A model generated the notes under the pieces. It did no database searches, was not told the origin of the DNA, and saw nothing but the letters and a program-made list of their open reading frames with translations. The position numbers were made by a program, and so were the translations under genes. A stretch of 64,000 nt of DNA from the NCBI GenBank assembly GCA_910587505.1, contig CAJULD010000007.1, positions 1 to 64,000 of the forward strand. Reading direction: 5' to 3'. Positions 33,871 to 42,577 of this stretch are shown piece after piece; within the stretch, counting starts at the first letter, position 1, and each line of letters begins with the position of its first letter. The DNA is from an uncultured Oscillospiraceae bacterium. Lineage in GTDB: Bacteria > Bacillota > Clostridia > Oscillospirales > Oscillospiraceae.

Positions 33871-34476
33871 ATGAAACCGCTGATTGAGATCACCACAGTG
33901 CCGATTCAGATCGAGATGAAGACCACCAATGCCAAGCTGGAATATGCCAGGGGCACGGCGGAGATGGAGATTTCCAGGGACAAGGGCGGCCTCCAGATCA
34001 GGAGTCGTCCCATCCGGGTTAATATTGACACCTTCGAGGCCCGCAATTCCATCACCCCCACTCTGGCCCGCAGTCAGGAGCAGAACGCTCAGAAGGGGCG
34101 GCAGGCGGCCTATACCGCCACCGCCACCTTTGCCCAGCAGGGCAATCTGATGATGCAGACCAAGCTGGGGGAGGAGGTCATCACCAGGTTCTCCAGGGAT
34201 TCTCTGCTGGAGGGCGTGCAGGACGTGGGATTGCAGTTTCTGCCTTCCACGGGTCCGGAGATCACCTGGGATGTGGGGGAGATGAACATCCGCTACGAGA
34301 TGGATAAGCTGAATTTCGACTGGAAGATCGGCGGAGGCAGCTTTGAGTTCACTCCCGGCGACATTGAATTTACCGTGACCCAGCGGCCGGAGGTTATCGT
34401 CAAATATGTGGGCGGACCCATCTATGTTCCGCCCTCTGCCGACCCCAACTATGAGCCGGTGGATGTGAAGGCGTAA
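33871..34476 (+). CDS. DUF6470 family protein (YviE-like)
   Basis: This is a 201-residue protein of the YviE/DUF6470 type found between flgL and fliW in Firmicutes. It begins with the family-like beta segments LIEITTVPIQIEMKTTNAKL and EMEISRDKGGLQIRSRPIRV, and the C-terminal half repeats beta strands (WDVGEMNIRYEMDKLNFDWK). No signal peptide or membrane segment is seen. Its function is unknown, but its position and conservation point to flagellar assembly or filament synthesis control. AGAAGGGAG lies ~12 nt before the ATG, a rather long spacing. Confidence 0.82.
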   Translation: MKPLIEITTVPIQIEMKTTNAKLEYARGTAEMEISRDKGGLQIRSRPIRVNIDTFEARNSITPTLARSQEQNAQKGRQAAYTATATFAQQGNLMMQTKLGEEVITRFSRDSLLEGVQDVGLQFLPSTGPEITWDVGEMNIRYEMDKLNFDWKIGGGSFEFTPGDIEFTVTQRPEVIVKYVGGPIYVPPSADPNYEPVDVKA

Positions 34477-34491
34477 GCGGGAGGAAAACGC

Positions 34492-34941
34492 GTGCTGCTG
34501 CAAACCAAGTATTTCGGCCAGGTGGAATGTCCGGAGGAGCACCTGCTGCACTTCGAGAGAGGACTGTTCGGCTTTGAGGAGGAGAAGGAATTCTGCCTCC
34601 TGCCCTTTCAGGGCAGCGAGGGGAGCCTGCTCTGCTTTCAGAGCGCGTCCACGCCTCATCTGGCCTTTGTGGCCATGAATCCCTTTTCCCTGAAGCCGGA
34701 TTACGCCCCCCTCCTGACGGCGGAGGAGCTGCGCTCTCTTGACGCGGCGCGGAGCGAGGAGCTGTGCTTTTACGCGCTGTGCGTGGTGCGCAGTCCGGTG
34801 GAGGAGAGCACGGTGAACCTGCGCTGTCCCATCGCCGTCAACGACCGGACCGGAAGGGCCATGCAGGTCATTCTGGAGACGGGGGATTACCATATGCGCC
34901 ACCTTCTGTCGGAATTCGGGAAGGGGGGCGTCCCATGCTGA
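34492..34941 (+). CDS. fliW: Flagellar assembly factor FliW
   Basis: FliW binds flagellin and CsrA in turn: free FliW allosterically blocks CsrA and so releases flagellin mRNA translation. The 149-residue product has the family features FGQVECPEEHLLHFERGLFG and LNPFSLKPDY-like (here MNPFSLKPDYAPLL) plus NLRCPIAVNDRTGRAMQVIL. It starts with GTG after GGGAGGAAAA, and its 3' end overlaps csrA by 7 nt, so the two partners are made together. Flagellin itself is not in this window. Confidence 0.94.
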   Translation: MLLQTKYFGQVECPEEHLLHFERGLFGFEEEKEFCLLPFQGSEGSLLCFQSASTPHLAFVAMNPFSLKPDYAPLLTAEELRSLDAARSEELCFYALCVVRSPVEESTVNLRCPIAVNDRTGRAMQVILETGDYHMRHLLSEFGKGGVPC

Positions 34942-35171
34942 TCCTTCAGCGGAAGGCGGGGGAATCCCTGACCATTGGAGACGAGATTGAAATTTCGGTC
35001 CTGTCCGTGGAGGCCGGCCGGGTACGGCTGGCGATCCAGGCGCCGAAAAGCGTGCCCATCCTTCGCAGCGAGCTGAAAATCGCGGCGGAGGTCAACCGGG
35101 AGGCTGCCGGCGAGGAGGTTTCCCCCCTGGCCCTGCTGGACGTCCTGCGGGACGCGGGCGGGAAGGAGTAG
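34935..35171 (+). CDS. csrA: Carbon storage regulator CsrA
   Basis: CsrA is a dimeric RNA-binding protein that masks ribosome sites containing GGA, notably that of flagellin mRNA in Firmicutes. The 78-residue protein shows the complete fold MLILQRKAGESLTIGDEIEI...RVRLAIQAPKSVPILRSEL with the conserved RNA-contacting Arg near residue 44. The start ATG lies after GGGGGGCGTCCC and overlaps the end of fliW. It is the last gene before a strong terminator that divides the flagellar locus. Confidence 0.96.
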   Translation: MLILQRKAGESLTIGDEIEISVLSVEAGRVRLAIQAPKSVPILRSELKIAAEVNREAAGEEVSPLALLDVLRDAGGKE

Positions 35172-35198
35172 GGGGAACGGGCCGCCATATTGTCATAG

Positions 35199-35244
35199 AG
35201 CGTCCACTGGCTTCATAGAATGGAGCCGTGGACGCTTTCCTTTT
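35199..35244 (+). terminator. Terminator after csrA
   Basis: AGCGTCCAC (35199-35207) pairs with GTGGACGCT (35228-35236), with an inner GGCT/AGCC helix, followed by TTCCTTTT. It ends the flgM-csrA unit. Confidence 0.88.
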
Positions 35245-35321
35245 GTCTTCCCCGGGCCCGGCGGGGTGCAGGAAAGGGCTGCCTGCCGGAAGGTTTGACA
35301 GCTTTTGGAAAAATTTTTGGA

Positions 35322-35348
35322 TAACCATCAAAAAGTACCGGCCGAAAT
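35322..35348 (+). promoter_or_regulatory. Sigma-28-like promoter candidate upstream of flgB
   Basis: TAAC (35322-35325), a 15-bp spacer and GCCGAAAT (35341-35348), close to the flagellar sigma consensus TAAA-N15-GCCGATAA (nine of twelve bases). Confidence 0.4.
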
Positions 35349-35389
35349 TGACAGATTATAGATAAATTCGACAATTTTTGATTTTTGTC

Positions 35390-35418
35390 TTGCGCAAAAG
35401 AGCAAAATGTATTATACT
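35390..35418 (+). promoter_or_regulatory. Sigma-A promoter of the flgB operon
   Basis: TTGCGC (35390-35395), 17-bp spacer and TATACT (35413-35418). A start near 35425 would give a leader of ~147 nt before flgB. Confidence 0.7.
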
Positions 35419-35424
35419 GAATGC

Positions 35425-35571
35425 ACTTGTTTATCGGTGTTGAGAGGACGGGGAGGGGGTGTTTTCGCCCGCTCCGGGGAGAAAATGTTCCCGTTTCCCC
35501 TGAAACGGGAGCTGATTCAGCGCAGTTTTTGACACAAAAGGCGCTTTTTAGCCGGGATGGAGGATTGCACC
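35425..35571 (+). promoter_or_regulatory. Structured leader with terminator-like hairpin before flgB
   Basis: The leader can form a GGAG..GGGG/CCC..CTCC hairpin (~35450-35475), CCCGTTTC/GAAACGGG (35490-35509) and then AGCGC/GCGCT (35519-35523 with 35541-35545). The last encloses a TTTTG/CAAAA helix and is followed directly by TTTT (35546-35549), 12 nt before the ribosome site. A CTGAA/TTCAG pairing (35500-35520) would compete with the last two. The layout fits transcription attenuation. No known riboswitch consensus is recognised. Confidence 0.45.
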
Positions 35572-35964
35572 ATGTCAGATTTCTTTACATCCAACTCCAT
35601 GATTATGTTGGAACGTGCGGCCAACTTTCAGTGGGTGAAGCAGCGGACAATTCTGAACAATATATCCAACGCGGAAACCCCCAACTATAAGACCAGGTAC
35701 GTCACCTTTGAGGAAGCGCTGCGCGCCGGTGTCCGGAACGCCGCCCAGGCCGGCGCGCCGGCGGGCAGCATGCGCTCCGTTCTCCGCACCGCCATACCGG
35801 TGGTCCACGACGCGGAGGACGAGTCGGCCCGGATGGACGAAAACGGCGTCAACGTGGCCGAGCAGTCCATGGAGCTGGTGCGCAACGCTTATCAGATTCA
35901 GCATGTTTACCGGGCGATCAACAGTGATATGTCCCGCCTGATTATGGCCATCCGCGGCCAGTAA
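35572..35964 (+). CDS. flgB: Flagellar basal-body rod protein FlgB
   Basis: FlgB is a proximal rod subunit exported through the flagellar gate. The 130-residue protein begins MSDFFTSNSMIMLERAANFQ and has the family motif ILNNISNAETPNYKTRYVTF, with the C-terminal coil MELVRNAYQIQHVYRAINSD. The start is the ATG 7 nt after GGAGG; the in-frame ATG five codons upstream lies before that ribosome site. It opens the large flagellar block and is followed by flgC and fliE, the classical fla/che order. Confidence 0.95.
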   Translation: MSDFFTSNSMIMLERAANFQWVKQRTILNNISNAETPNYKTRYVTFEEALRAGVRNAAQAGAPAGSMRSVLRTAIPVVHDAEDESARMDENGVNVAEQSMELVRNAYQIQHVYRAINSDMSRLIMAIRGQ

Positions 35965-36024
35965 GCGGCGCGGGCGGGAGAACCGTTCCCGAAGGGGAAC
36001 CCGGACAGATAAAGGAGAGCGCGT

Positions 36025-36495
36025 ATGGCATTTCTCAGCAGTATAAACATCATCGGCTCCGGTATTACCGCCCAGCATCTGCGGCTGGACGTAATCAGCG
36101 AGAACGTGACGAACATCAACACCACCCGTACCGGGGAAGGAGGACCCTACCGCCGGAAGGTAACGGTGCTGCAGGCGCAGGACGGACGCAACACCTTCCG
36201 GGAGGCCATGATGCGGGCCCAGCTTTTCCGCAACGGCCTGGTCAGAAACGTGGGCCACGAGGTGACCGGCGGCGTGAAGGTGGTGGACATCGGGGAGGAT
36301 ACCTCCGACTTCAAGCTGAAGTACGATCCCACGGATCCGGACGCCAACGAGGAGGGCTATGTGGAGCTGCCCAATGTGGATCTGGTGAAGGAGATCACCG
36401 ATGCCATGGCCGCCAGCCAGGCGTATTCCGCCAACGTTACGGCGTTTAATGTGCTCAAGAGCGTAGTCAGCGCCGGTCTGGAAATTGGCAGATAG
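36025..36495 (+). CDS. flgC: Flagellar basal-body rod protein FlgC
   Basis: FlgC is another proximal rod protein. The 156-residue product shows the rod motif SGITAQHLRLDVISENVTNI-type N-terminus (here GSGITAQHLRLDVISENVTN) and the C-terminal NVDLVKEITDAMAASQAYSA coil. AAAGGAGA lies 8 nt before the ATG. After it, 147 nt precede fliE, an unusually long gap for this operon with a weak TACAAT box at about 36612-36617 but no good -35. Confidence 0.95.
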   Translation: MAFLSSINIIGSGITAQHLRLDVISENVTNINTTRTGEGGPYRRKVTVLQAQDGRNTFREAMMRAQLFRNGLVRNVGHEVTGGVKVVDIGEDTSDFKLKYDPTDPDANEEGYVELPNVDLVKEITDAMAASQAYSANVTAFNVLKSVVSAGLEIGR

Positions 36496-36642
36496 AGATA
36501 GACAGAGAGATGGGTCTGGTCGATGAAAGCAGCAGGTCGGCGGGCCCAATTCTCCATGTTTTGGGAGGCGTTGGGAATGCCTTCCAGAAGCCGTTTCCGG
36601 CCATAAAAACGTACAATATCTGAACATCTGAAGGAGTTTGCT

Positions 36643-36951
36643 ATGGATACGAATTTGCAGAGGATTTCCCCCCTGTGGGAGACGTTTCCTGCCCGCGAGG
36701 CGCAGCCGGCCCGTCCCCGGGCGGCGGAGGGAAACGTCTTCAGGGATGTGTTCCAGGCCGTGATTGACAATCTCCGGGAGAGTGAGGACGAGGTGTCCAG
36801 GAAAGAGTATCTGCTCTCTACCGGCCAGCTGGACAACCCCGCGGAGCTGAGCATGGCTCTTTATAAGGCGGAGGCTTCCATGAGCCTGTTTGTGCAGCTG
36901 CGGGAAAAGGCGCTGAGCGCCTACAGCGAGCTCAGCCGCATCAACCTGTAA
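36643..36951 (+). CDS. fliE: Flagellar hook-basal body complex protein FliE
   Basis: FliE joins the MS ring to the rod. The 102-residue protein has a variable N-terminus and the conserved helical C-terminal region with FRDVFQAVIDNLRESEDEVS and MALYKAEASMSLFVQLREKA. TGAAGGAG lies 7 nt before the ATG. It is followed by fliF in the standard order. Confidence 0.93.
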   Translation: MDTNLQRISPLWETFPAREAQPARPRAAEGNVFRDVFQAVIDNLRESEDEVSRKEYLLSTGQLDNPAELSMALYKAEASMSLFVQLREKALSAYSELSRINL

Positions 36952-37000
36952 AGAAGAAAACGGTGCGTCCATTTCATAGAAAGGGCCGGGGGAATTGCCT

Positions 37001-38653
37001 GTGGATACCTCAAAGCTGAAAGGTCTTTGGGAAAAGGTCAAAGACTTTTTCAAAAATATGAGCAAGAAATTGCGCATCATATTGGCGGTCGCCCTGGCCG
37101 TGATTCTGATTGCCGTGGCGGCTGTGGCGGTTCTGACCAGCAACAAGCCCTATACGGCGCTGTATCAGGACATGACGCCCTCGGAAATCCAGGAGGTCAC
37201 GACGTATCTGCAAACGAACGGCTTCACGGATTACCGGGTGGAAAACAGCATCATCATGGTGCGCAGTGATCAGTATACCTCCCTGCTGACCCAACTGGCC
37301 CAGCAGGGCTACCCCAAGGACGGCACCCTGTACGGGTCCTACTGGGACCACGTGGGCAGCATGTCCACCACCTCCGAGCGGGCTACGGCCTTCCTCATCG
37401 CCACACAGGAGAAGCTGGAGGCCAACATCCGCAGCATGACCGGCGTGCTGAACGCCAGCGTGACCATCACGCCGGGGGAGGACCGGACTTACGTACTGGA
37501 GGATATCTCCACGCAGACCACGGCGACGGTGTTCCTTGAACTGCGCAGCGGCTACGTCCTCACCGACGGACAGGCCGACGGCATCCGCCGGATGGTGAGC
37601 CACGCCTGGTCCGGCATGACCATTGACGACGTGGTCATCACGGACAGCATGGGCAATACCTACAGCGACACCGGCGCCTCCGTGGGCAGCGCCATCGAGC
37701 TTAAGCGCCAGCTGGAGGAAGCCCACGCCAACAACCTGCGTACCCAGATCAAGCACCTTCTGGACCCGCTGTACGGCGAAGAGAATGTGTATGTGGCCGT
37801 GAACGTGGAGGTGGACGTCAGTGAGAGGTTTGTGGAGTCCACCAGCTATCACCAGCCCGAGGGCTCCTATGAGAACGGCGGCCTGATCGGCAGGGAGCTG
37901 GGCCAGTTCTGGGTCACCCGGGACGGTCTGGAGCCCATCGGCGGCGTGGTGGGGACAAACTCCAACTCCGATCTGCCCACCTACATGGAGGACCTGGAGC
38001 AGACCCTGGGCGACGACGACAGCGCCGGCAGCAGCTATGAGAAGGACAATAAGATTGACGAGGTCCATGAGCAGGTCAGGGTGATGCCCACGATTTCCGA
38101 CGTTTCCGTGGCCCTGACCATCAACTCTGAGGCCAACAGCGCCGCCAACGTCAATGTGGAGGAGCTCAGCCGGCACGTGGCCACGGCGGCCCGCATCGGC
38201 GGAGAGAATCCGGAGCAGAAGGTGAGCGTGCTGCTCGCGCCCTTCCCCACCGAGCCTCTGCCCGAGCCTGACGAGGGCCTGATTCCGCAGGAGTACGTAC
38301 CCTATGTCATTATCGCGGCAGCCGCGCTGCTGCTGATCCTGGTGCTGGTGATCGTGATCCTCAGCATCCGGAGAAAGAAGAAGAAGCAGCAGGAGGAAGA
38401 GGACCAGCGGATTATCGAAGAGCAGCTGGGCGAGCTGGGGGCCGCGGGGGTTCTCGACGAGCTGGGCATTGCGCCGCCGCTGGACGAAAACGGCGAGCCG
38501 GTCCCGCCCACGTCCGGTGCGGATATTATGGATATCAATACCGAAAAGAGTATGGAGCTGCGTAAGGCGGTACGCCAGTTTGTGCAGAACAATCCCGAGG
38601 TGGCGGCTCTCATGCTGAAGAACTGGCTGAGAGGAGGAGAAGACGATGGCTGA
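37001..38653 (+). CDS. fliF: Flagellar M-ring protein FliF
   Basis: FliF forms the membrane MS ring on which the flagellum is built. The 550-residue protein has two membrane segments (residues ~25-47 and ~433-453), ring-building motif domains between them (ALYQDMTPSEIQEVTTYLQT; ASVTITPGEDRTY), and a C-terminal cytoplasmic tail that binds FliG (MELRKAVRQFVQNNPEVAAL). The start is taken as GTG 7 nt after GGGGGA; a TTG two codons upstream (36995) sits too close to it. The end overlaps fliG by 8 nt. Confidence 0.95.
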   Translation: MDTSKLKGLWEKVKDFFKNMSKKLRIILAVALAVILIAVAAVAVLTSNKPYTALYQDMTPSEIQEVTTYLQTNGFTDYRVENSIIMVRSDQYTSLLTQLAQQGYPKDGTLYGSYWDHVGSMSTTSERATAFLIATQEKLEANIRSMTGVLNASVTITPGEDRTYVLEDISTQTTATVFLELRSGYVLTDGQADGIRRMVSHAWSGMTIDDVVITDSMGNTYSDTGASVGSAIELKRQLEEAHANNLRTQIKHLLDPLYGEENVYVAVNVEVDVSERFVESTSYHQPEGSYENGGLIGRELGQFWVTRDGLEPIGGVVGTNSNSDLPTYMEDLEQTLGDDDSAGSSYEKDNKIDEVHEQVRVMPTISDVSVALTINSEANSAANVNVEELSRHVATAARIGGENPEQKVSVLLAPFPTEPLPEPDEGLIPQEYVPYVIIAAAALLLILVLVIVILSIRRKKKKQQEEEDQRIIEEQLGELGAAGVLDELGIAPPLDENGEPVPPTSGADIMDINTEKSMELRKAVRQFVQNNPEVAALMLKNWLRGGEDDG

Positions 38654-39662
38654 TGTTACAAAGCCTGAGCTGACCGGGCCTCAGAAGGCCGCCGCTGTCG
38701 TCGTCTCCCTGGGGGCGGATAAGGCGTCCCTCATCTACCAGCACATTGAGGCCTCCGATCTGGAGACGCTGACGCTGGAGGTGGCCCGTCTGGGCCTGCT
38801 GGATGCCAGGCAGACCGAGGATGTGCTCAGCGAGTTCTACCAGAACTGCATGACCCAGAAGGCGGTCACCGAGGGCGGCCTGGAGTACGCGCGGGCGGTG
38901 CTGGAGAAGGCCTTCGGCGTGGCCACGGCCCAGAGCCTGCTGGAAAAGGTGACCAAGAGCCTGAAGAACCGGGAGTTCGCCTTCCTGGACAAGGCGGACG
39001 TCAAGAGCCTGTATTCCGCCCTGCAAAACGAGCGGCCCCAGACCATGGCGCTGGTGCTCAGCTATGTGGACCCCGGCAAGGCGGCGGGCGTGATCGAGCA
39101 GCTGCCGCCGGAGCGGCAGGTGCGGGTGGTGGAGGCCATCGCCACCATGGAGAGCGCCTCCCCCACCGCCGTCAAGATCATCGAGGCGGAGATGGAGAAG
39201 AAGTTCTCCAGCATGCTTACCACCTCCAACGTCAAGGTGGGTGGCATCGACTATGTGGCTGGCATCATGAACAACCTGGACCGTTCCAGCGAGAAGGCCA
39301 TCTTCGACCGGCTGGGCGTGGACAACGCGGACCTGGCCGACGAGATTCGGAAGCGGATGTTCGTCTTCGAGGATATCGTCACCATGGACGACCGGTCCGT
39401 CCAGCGTTTCGTCCGGGACTGCGACCCGAGGGATCTGGTGCTGGCGCTCAAGAGCGCCAACGGCGATGTGTCCAACAAGCTGTTTATGAACATGTCCGCC
39501 CGTATGGCGGAGAGCATCCGGGACGATCTGGAGATCACGACCAATGTCCGTATGAAGGACGTGGAGGACGCCCAGCAGCGTATTGTCGGCGTCATCCGCG
39601 ATCTGGAGGAGAAAAACGAGATCGTGATCCTGAAGGGCGGAAAGGACGATATCATTGCGTAA
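38646..39662 (+). CDS. fliG: Flagellar motor switch protein FliG
   Basis: FliG is the rotor protein that meets the stator MotA and sets torque and direction. The 338-residue product has the N-terminal FliF-binding domain (TGPQKAAAVVVSLGADKASL), middle armadillo repeats with the EHPQ-like surface (here NERPQTMALVLSYVDPGKAA), and the C-terminal torque helix region RKRMFVFEDIVTMDDRSVQR with the charged residues. AGAGGAGGAGA precedes the ATG, which overlaps the end of fliF. Confidence 0.97.
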   Translation: MADVTKPELTGPQKAAAVVVSLGADKASLIYQHIEASDLETLTLEVARLGLLDARQTEDVLSEFYQNCMTQKAVTEGGLEYARAVLEKAFGVATAQSLLEKVTKSLKNREFAFLDKADVKSLYSALQNERPQTMALVLSYVDPGKAAGVIEQLPPERQVRVVEAIATMESASPTAVKIIEAEMEKKFSSMLTTSNVKVGGIDYVAGIMNNLDRSSEKAIFDRLGVDNADLADEIRKRMFVFEDIVTMDDRSVQRFVRDCDPRDLVLALKSANGDVSNKLFMNMSARMAESIRDDLEITTNVRMKDVEDAQQRIVGVIRDLEEKNEIVILKGGKDDIIA

Positions 39663-40524
39663 TATTCTCAAGGGCCTGCTGGATGCCAGGGCGTATCAGT
39701 TTCCCAACGCCGAGGACCTCCAGATGGATGCGCCTCTCCCCCTGGAGGACTTTTCCGGGGAGGAGGAGCCGGAGGAGACCGGGGCCGCGCCTCCTGTGGA
39801 GGCGCCCGCACCGGAACCCGAAAGAGAACAGGAGCCGCCCTTTGAGAGCGGACCTGCCCCTGCTCCGCCGGAGACCGGCGGCCCTGTGCAGTATGCCCAG
39901 CTTCAGGCGGAGCTGATTCTCAGGCAGGCCAGAGAGGATGCCGAAAAGGTCCTGGCTGATGCCCGCGCCGCCGCCAAGGCGGAGCAGGAAGAGATTCGCA
40001 TGGGCGCGCGGGACGAGGGGTACCGGGAGGGCTATGCCCAGGGTACCGCCAGGGCCATGGAGGATGCCCAGCGGGACATGGAGGCCACGGCCCGGCGGCT
40101 GGAGCAAGAGGTGCAGGCCTTTCTGGAGAAGGCGGACATGGCCCGGGAGGAGGTTCTGCTTCAGGCGCAGGACGAGCTGCTGGATCTGTGCATTGCCATC
40201 GCTGAGAAGGTGGTGCGCATCAGCCTCAAGAGCAGCAGCGAGGTGATCGTGCGGATGATCCAGACGGCCACCGAGCGGCTCAAGCGGCAGGAGTGGGTGC
40301 ACATTTACATTTCCGGCTGCGACACCAGAAGGGCCGCCCAGATTTCCCCCGCTCTGACCACCGCTCTGGGCGCGCTGAGCCAGCATATCAAGATCATTCC
40401 CATGGGGGACGACGAGGGCGGCACCTGCATCGTGGAAACGCCGGAGGAGATCATTGACGCCAGCGTCTCCACCCAGATGACCAATATCCGGGACCTGCTC
40501 CGGGACCAGATGGGCGGGCTGTAA
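39655..40524 (+). CDS. fliH: Flagellar assembly protein FliH
   Basis: FliH is the stator-like regulator of the export ATPase FliI. The 289-residue protein has a variable acidic and Pro-rich N-terminus (residues ~25-75; APAPEPEREQEPP), a long coiled coil (~80-175) with the glycine-containing EGYREGYAQGTARA stretch, and a FliH/V-ATPase E-like C-terminal domain. It starts with TTG 8 nt after AAAGGA and overlaps the end of fliG. Its position between fliG and fliI supports the call. Confidence 0.92.
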   Translation: MRNILKGLLDARAYQFPNAEDLQMDAPLPLEDFSGEEEPEETGAAPPVEAPAPEPEREQEPPFESGPAPAPPETGGPVQYAQLQAELILRQAREDAEKVLADARAAAKAEQEEIRMGARDEGYREGYAQGTARAMEDAQRDMEATARRLEQEVQAFLEKADMAREEVLLQAQDELLDLCIAIAEKVVRISLKSSSEVIVRMIQTATERLKRQEWVHIYISGCDTRRAAQISPALTTALGALSQHIKIIPMGDDEGGTCIVETPEEIIDASVSTQMTNIRDLLRDQMGGL

Positions 40525-40579
40525 CAGGCGCGATCCCTGGCCGGCGGCGTTAGTTTGGCAACTCTTGGAAAGGACGAAT

Positions 40580-41881
40580 ATGTTCCGCGAACTGATTCCA
40601 CAGATCCGGTCGGCGGAGACCATGAGCCGCACCGGGAAAATCGAAAACATCGTGGGCATGTCCATTGAGGCCTCCGGCGGCAGGGCAGCCATCGGCGACA
40701 TCTGCCGGATCTATTCCAACGAATCCGGAGGCCAGATTCCCGCCGAAGTGGTGGGGTTCAAAAACGACCATATTCTGCTCATGCCCTATGCTAATATGAG
40801 TGGGATATCCGCGGGCAACTTTGTCCGCAACACCGGCAGGCGTCTGACTCTGCCGGTGGGGCCCTTTCTCCGTGGGCGGGTAATCAACGCCCTGGGCCAG
40901 CCCATTGACGGTCTGGAGCCCTTCGGGCGGGGGGACACCTTTTCCATCGATTCCGGCTACATAAATCCCATGACCCGCCCTCCCATCCGGGAGCGGATGG
41001 AGTTCGGGGTGAAAGCCATTGACAGTCTGCTGACCATCGGCAAGGGACAGCGTATCGGCATTTTCGCCGGGTCCGGCGTGGGCAAGTCCACCCTGCTGGG
41101 CATGATCGCCAAGAACGTGAAGGCGGACATCAACGTCATCGCCCTGGTGGGCGAGCGGGGACGCGAGGTGCTGGAGTTCATTCAGAAGGATCTGGGCGAG
41201 GAGGGCATGCGCCGCTCCATTCTGGTGGTGGCCACCTCCGATCAGCCCGCCATGCTGCGGATGAAGTGCCCCAGCGTGGCCACCAGCATTGCCGAATACT
41301 TCCGGGACCAGGGGTACGACGTGCTGCTGATGATGGATTCCCTGACCCGTTTCGCCATGGCCCAGCGGGAAATCGGCCTGGCCATCGGCGAGCCGCCGGT
41401 GGCGAGGGGGTACACGCCCTCCATGTACGCGGAGATGCCCAGGCTCCTGGAGCGCAGCGGAAACTTTGAAAAGGGATCCATTACCGGGGTTTATACCGTG
41501 CTGGTGGAGGGCGACGACACCAACGAGCCCATTGCGGACACGGTCCGCGGCATTCTGGACGGACATATCGTGCTCTCAAGGCAGCTGGCAAACAGCAACC
41601 ACTTCCCCGCCATCGACGTGGGGGCCAGCATCTCCCGTCTGATGGTGGAGATCGTCTCGCCGGAGCACCGGCAGCTGGCCAGCAGGCTGCGGGACATCAT
41701 GGGCGTGTACGAGAAAAACGCGGATCTGGTGTCCATCGGCGCGTACAAGACCGGGACCAACCCCAAGCTGGACCACGCGCTGGGGAAGATCGATGCCATC
41801 AACGATTTTCTGATGCAGGGGATCAGGGAGAGCTTTTCATACGACGAGAGCCTGGAGCTGCTGCGCAGGATCATGCGGTGA
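40580..41881 (+). CDS. fliI: Flagellum-specific ATP synthase FliI
   Basis: FliI is the hexameric export ATPase that helps unfold and deliver substrates to the flagellar gate. The 433-residue protein carries Walker A GIFAGSGVGKST (~163), the Walker B-type DVLLMMDSLTRFA and the family block GEPPVARGYTPSMYAEMPRL. The start is the ATG 6 nt after AAAGGA; a TTG five codons upstream is less likely. It lies between fliH and fliJ, its two partners. Confidence 0.96.
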   Translation: MFRELIPQIRSAETMSRTGKIENIVGMSIEASGGRAAIGDICRIYSNESGGQIPAEVVGFKNDHILLMPYANMSGISAGNFVRNTGRRLTLPVGPFLRGRVINALGQPIDGLEPFGRGDTFSIDSGYINPMTRPPIRERMEFGVKAIDSLLTIGKGQRIGIFAGSGVGKSTLLGMIAKNVKADINVIALVGERGREVLEFIQKDLGEEGMRRSILVVATSDQPAMLRMKCPSVATSIAEYFRDQGYDVLLMMDSLTRFAMAQREIGLAIGEPPVARGYTPSMYAEMPRLLERSGNFEKGSITGVYTVLVEGDDTNEPIADTVRGILDGHIVLSRQLANSNHFPAIDVGASISRLMVEIVSPEHRQLASRLRDIMGVYEKNADLVSIGAYKTGTNPKLDHALGKIDAINDFLMQGIRESFSYDESLELLRRIMR

Positions 41882-41921
41882 CGGACGCGGCAAAGGGATA
41901 AAGGAGTGCAGGAGAAAGTAT

Positions 41922-42374
41922 ATGAAGAAATTCCGGTTTTCTCTTGAGACGGTTCTGGAATACAAGCAGCAGATTCTGGATTCCCTCCAGACGGAGCACG
42001 GGGCCATTCTGGCCCAGGTGCGGCAGCAGGAGGAGCGGGTGGAGATGCTGGAGGCGGACTACCGGGCGATGTCCGGGGAGTTCAACCAGCGGAAGCTGGA
42101 GGGCCTGAGCATTCTGGACGCCATTAAATATGAGCAGTACCTCAGGGCCATGGAGCGGCAGATCGAGGAGGCCCACCAGCGCCTGGAGGAGCTGCGGCGG
42201 CAGGCGGAGAAAAAGCGGGCCGAGGTGGTGGAGGCAAAGAAGGAGACCTCCTCCATTGAGAAGCTGCGGGAGAAAAAGCTGGAGAATTACAACAGGGCCA
42301 TCCAGAAGAGCGAGGAAGCGTTCATTGATGAGTTCGTGACTACCAGGCGCATCATGGAGGCTCAGAGCGCATAA
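41922..42374 (+). CDS. fliJ: Flagellar export protein FliJ
   Basis: FliJ is the central stalk of the export ATPase, like subunit gamma. The 150-residue protein begins MKKFRFSLETVLEYKQQILD, the family start, and the rest is a continuous antiparallel coiled coil rich in Glu, Arg, Lys and Gln. AAAGGAG lies upstream of the ATG. About 200 nt follow before the next gene. Confidence 0.92.
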   Translation: MKKFRFSLETVLEYKQQILDSLQTEHGAILAQVRQQEERVEMLEADYRAMSGEFNQRKLEGLSILDAIKYEQYLRAMERQIEEAHQRLEELRRQAEKKRAEVVEAKKETSSIEKLREKKLENYNRAIQKSEEAFIDEFVTTRRIMEAQSA

Positions 42375-42577
42375 GATGGTGAGCACCGTCCCTCCGGGAC
42401 GTTTCTCAGATACACAGAACCGGGAATACATTGCGGAAAACAGGAAAGGTGGTGAGGCCGGTCTCAGGCGCAGTTCCCATTCCAGCGGGAAGGGAGGTGA
42501 GCGGGCAAGGCGGCGCAAAGCCGCTTCGGACGACTTACCCACGCGGATGCGCGGAGCAAAGACGAAGGAGAGCAGCA
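42375..42577 (+). other. 203-nt spacer between fliJ and the unknown flagellar gene
   Basis: The spacer holds a small hairpin GCGGC-GCAAA-GCCGC (~42512-42526) and no good promoter. Its length is unusual inside this tightly packed operon. An open frame continues upstream of the next gene's start but lacks a ribosome site and shows arginine-rich, non-coding-like composition. Confidence 0.4.

Noticed and set aside
42480..42577. Possible c-di-GMP-I riboswitch (GCAAAGCC-like stretch) before the unknown flagellar gene
   Set aside because: Only one short hairpin is present; the second helix and the conserved receptor bases are missing.
42431..42577. N-terminal extension of the unknown flagellar gene
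   Set aside because: No ribosome site, Arg-rich non-coding-like composition, while the ATG at 42578 has a good AAGGAG site.
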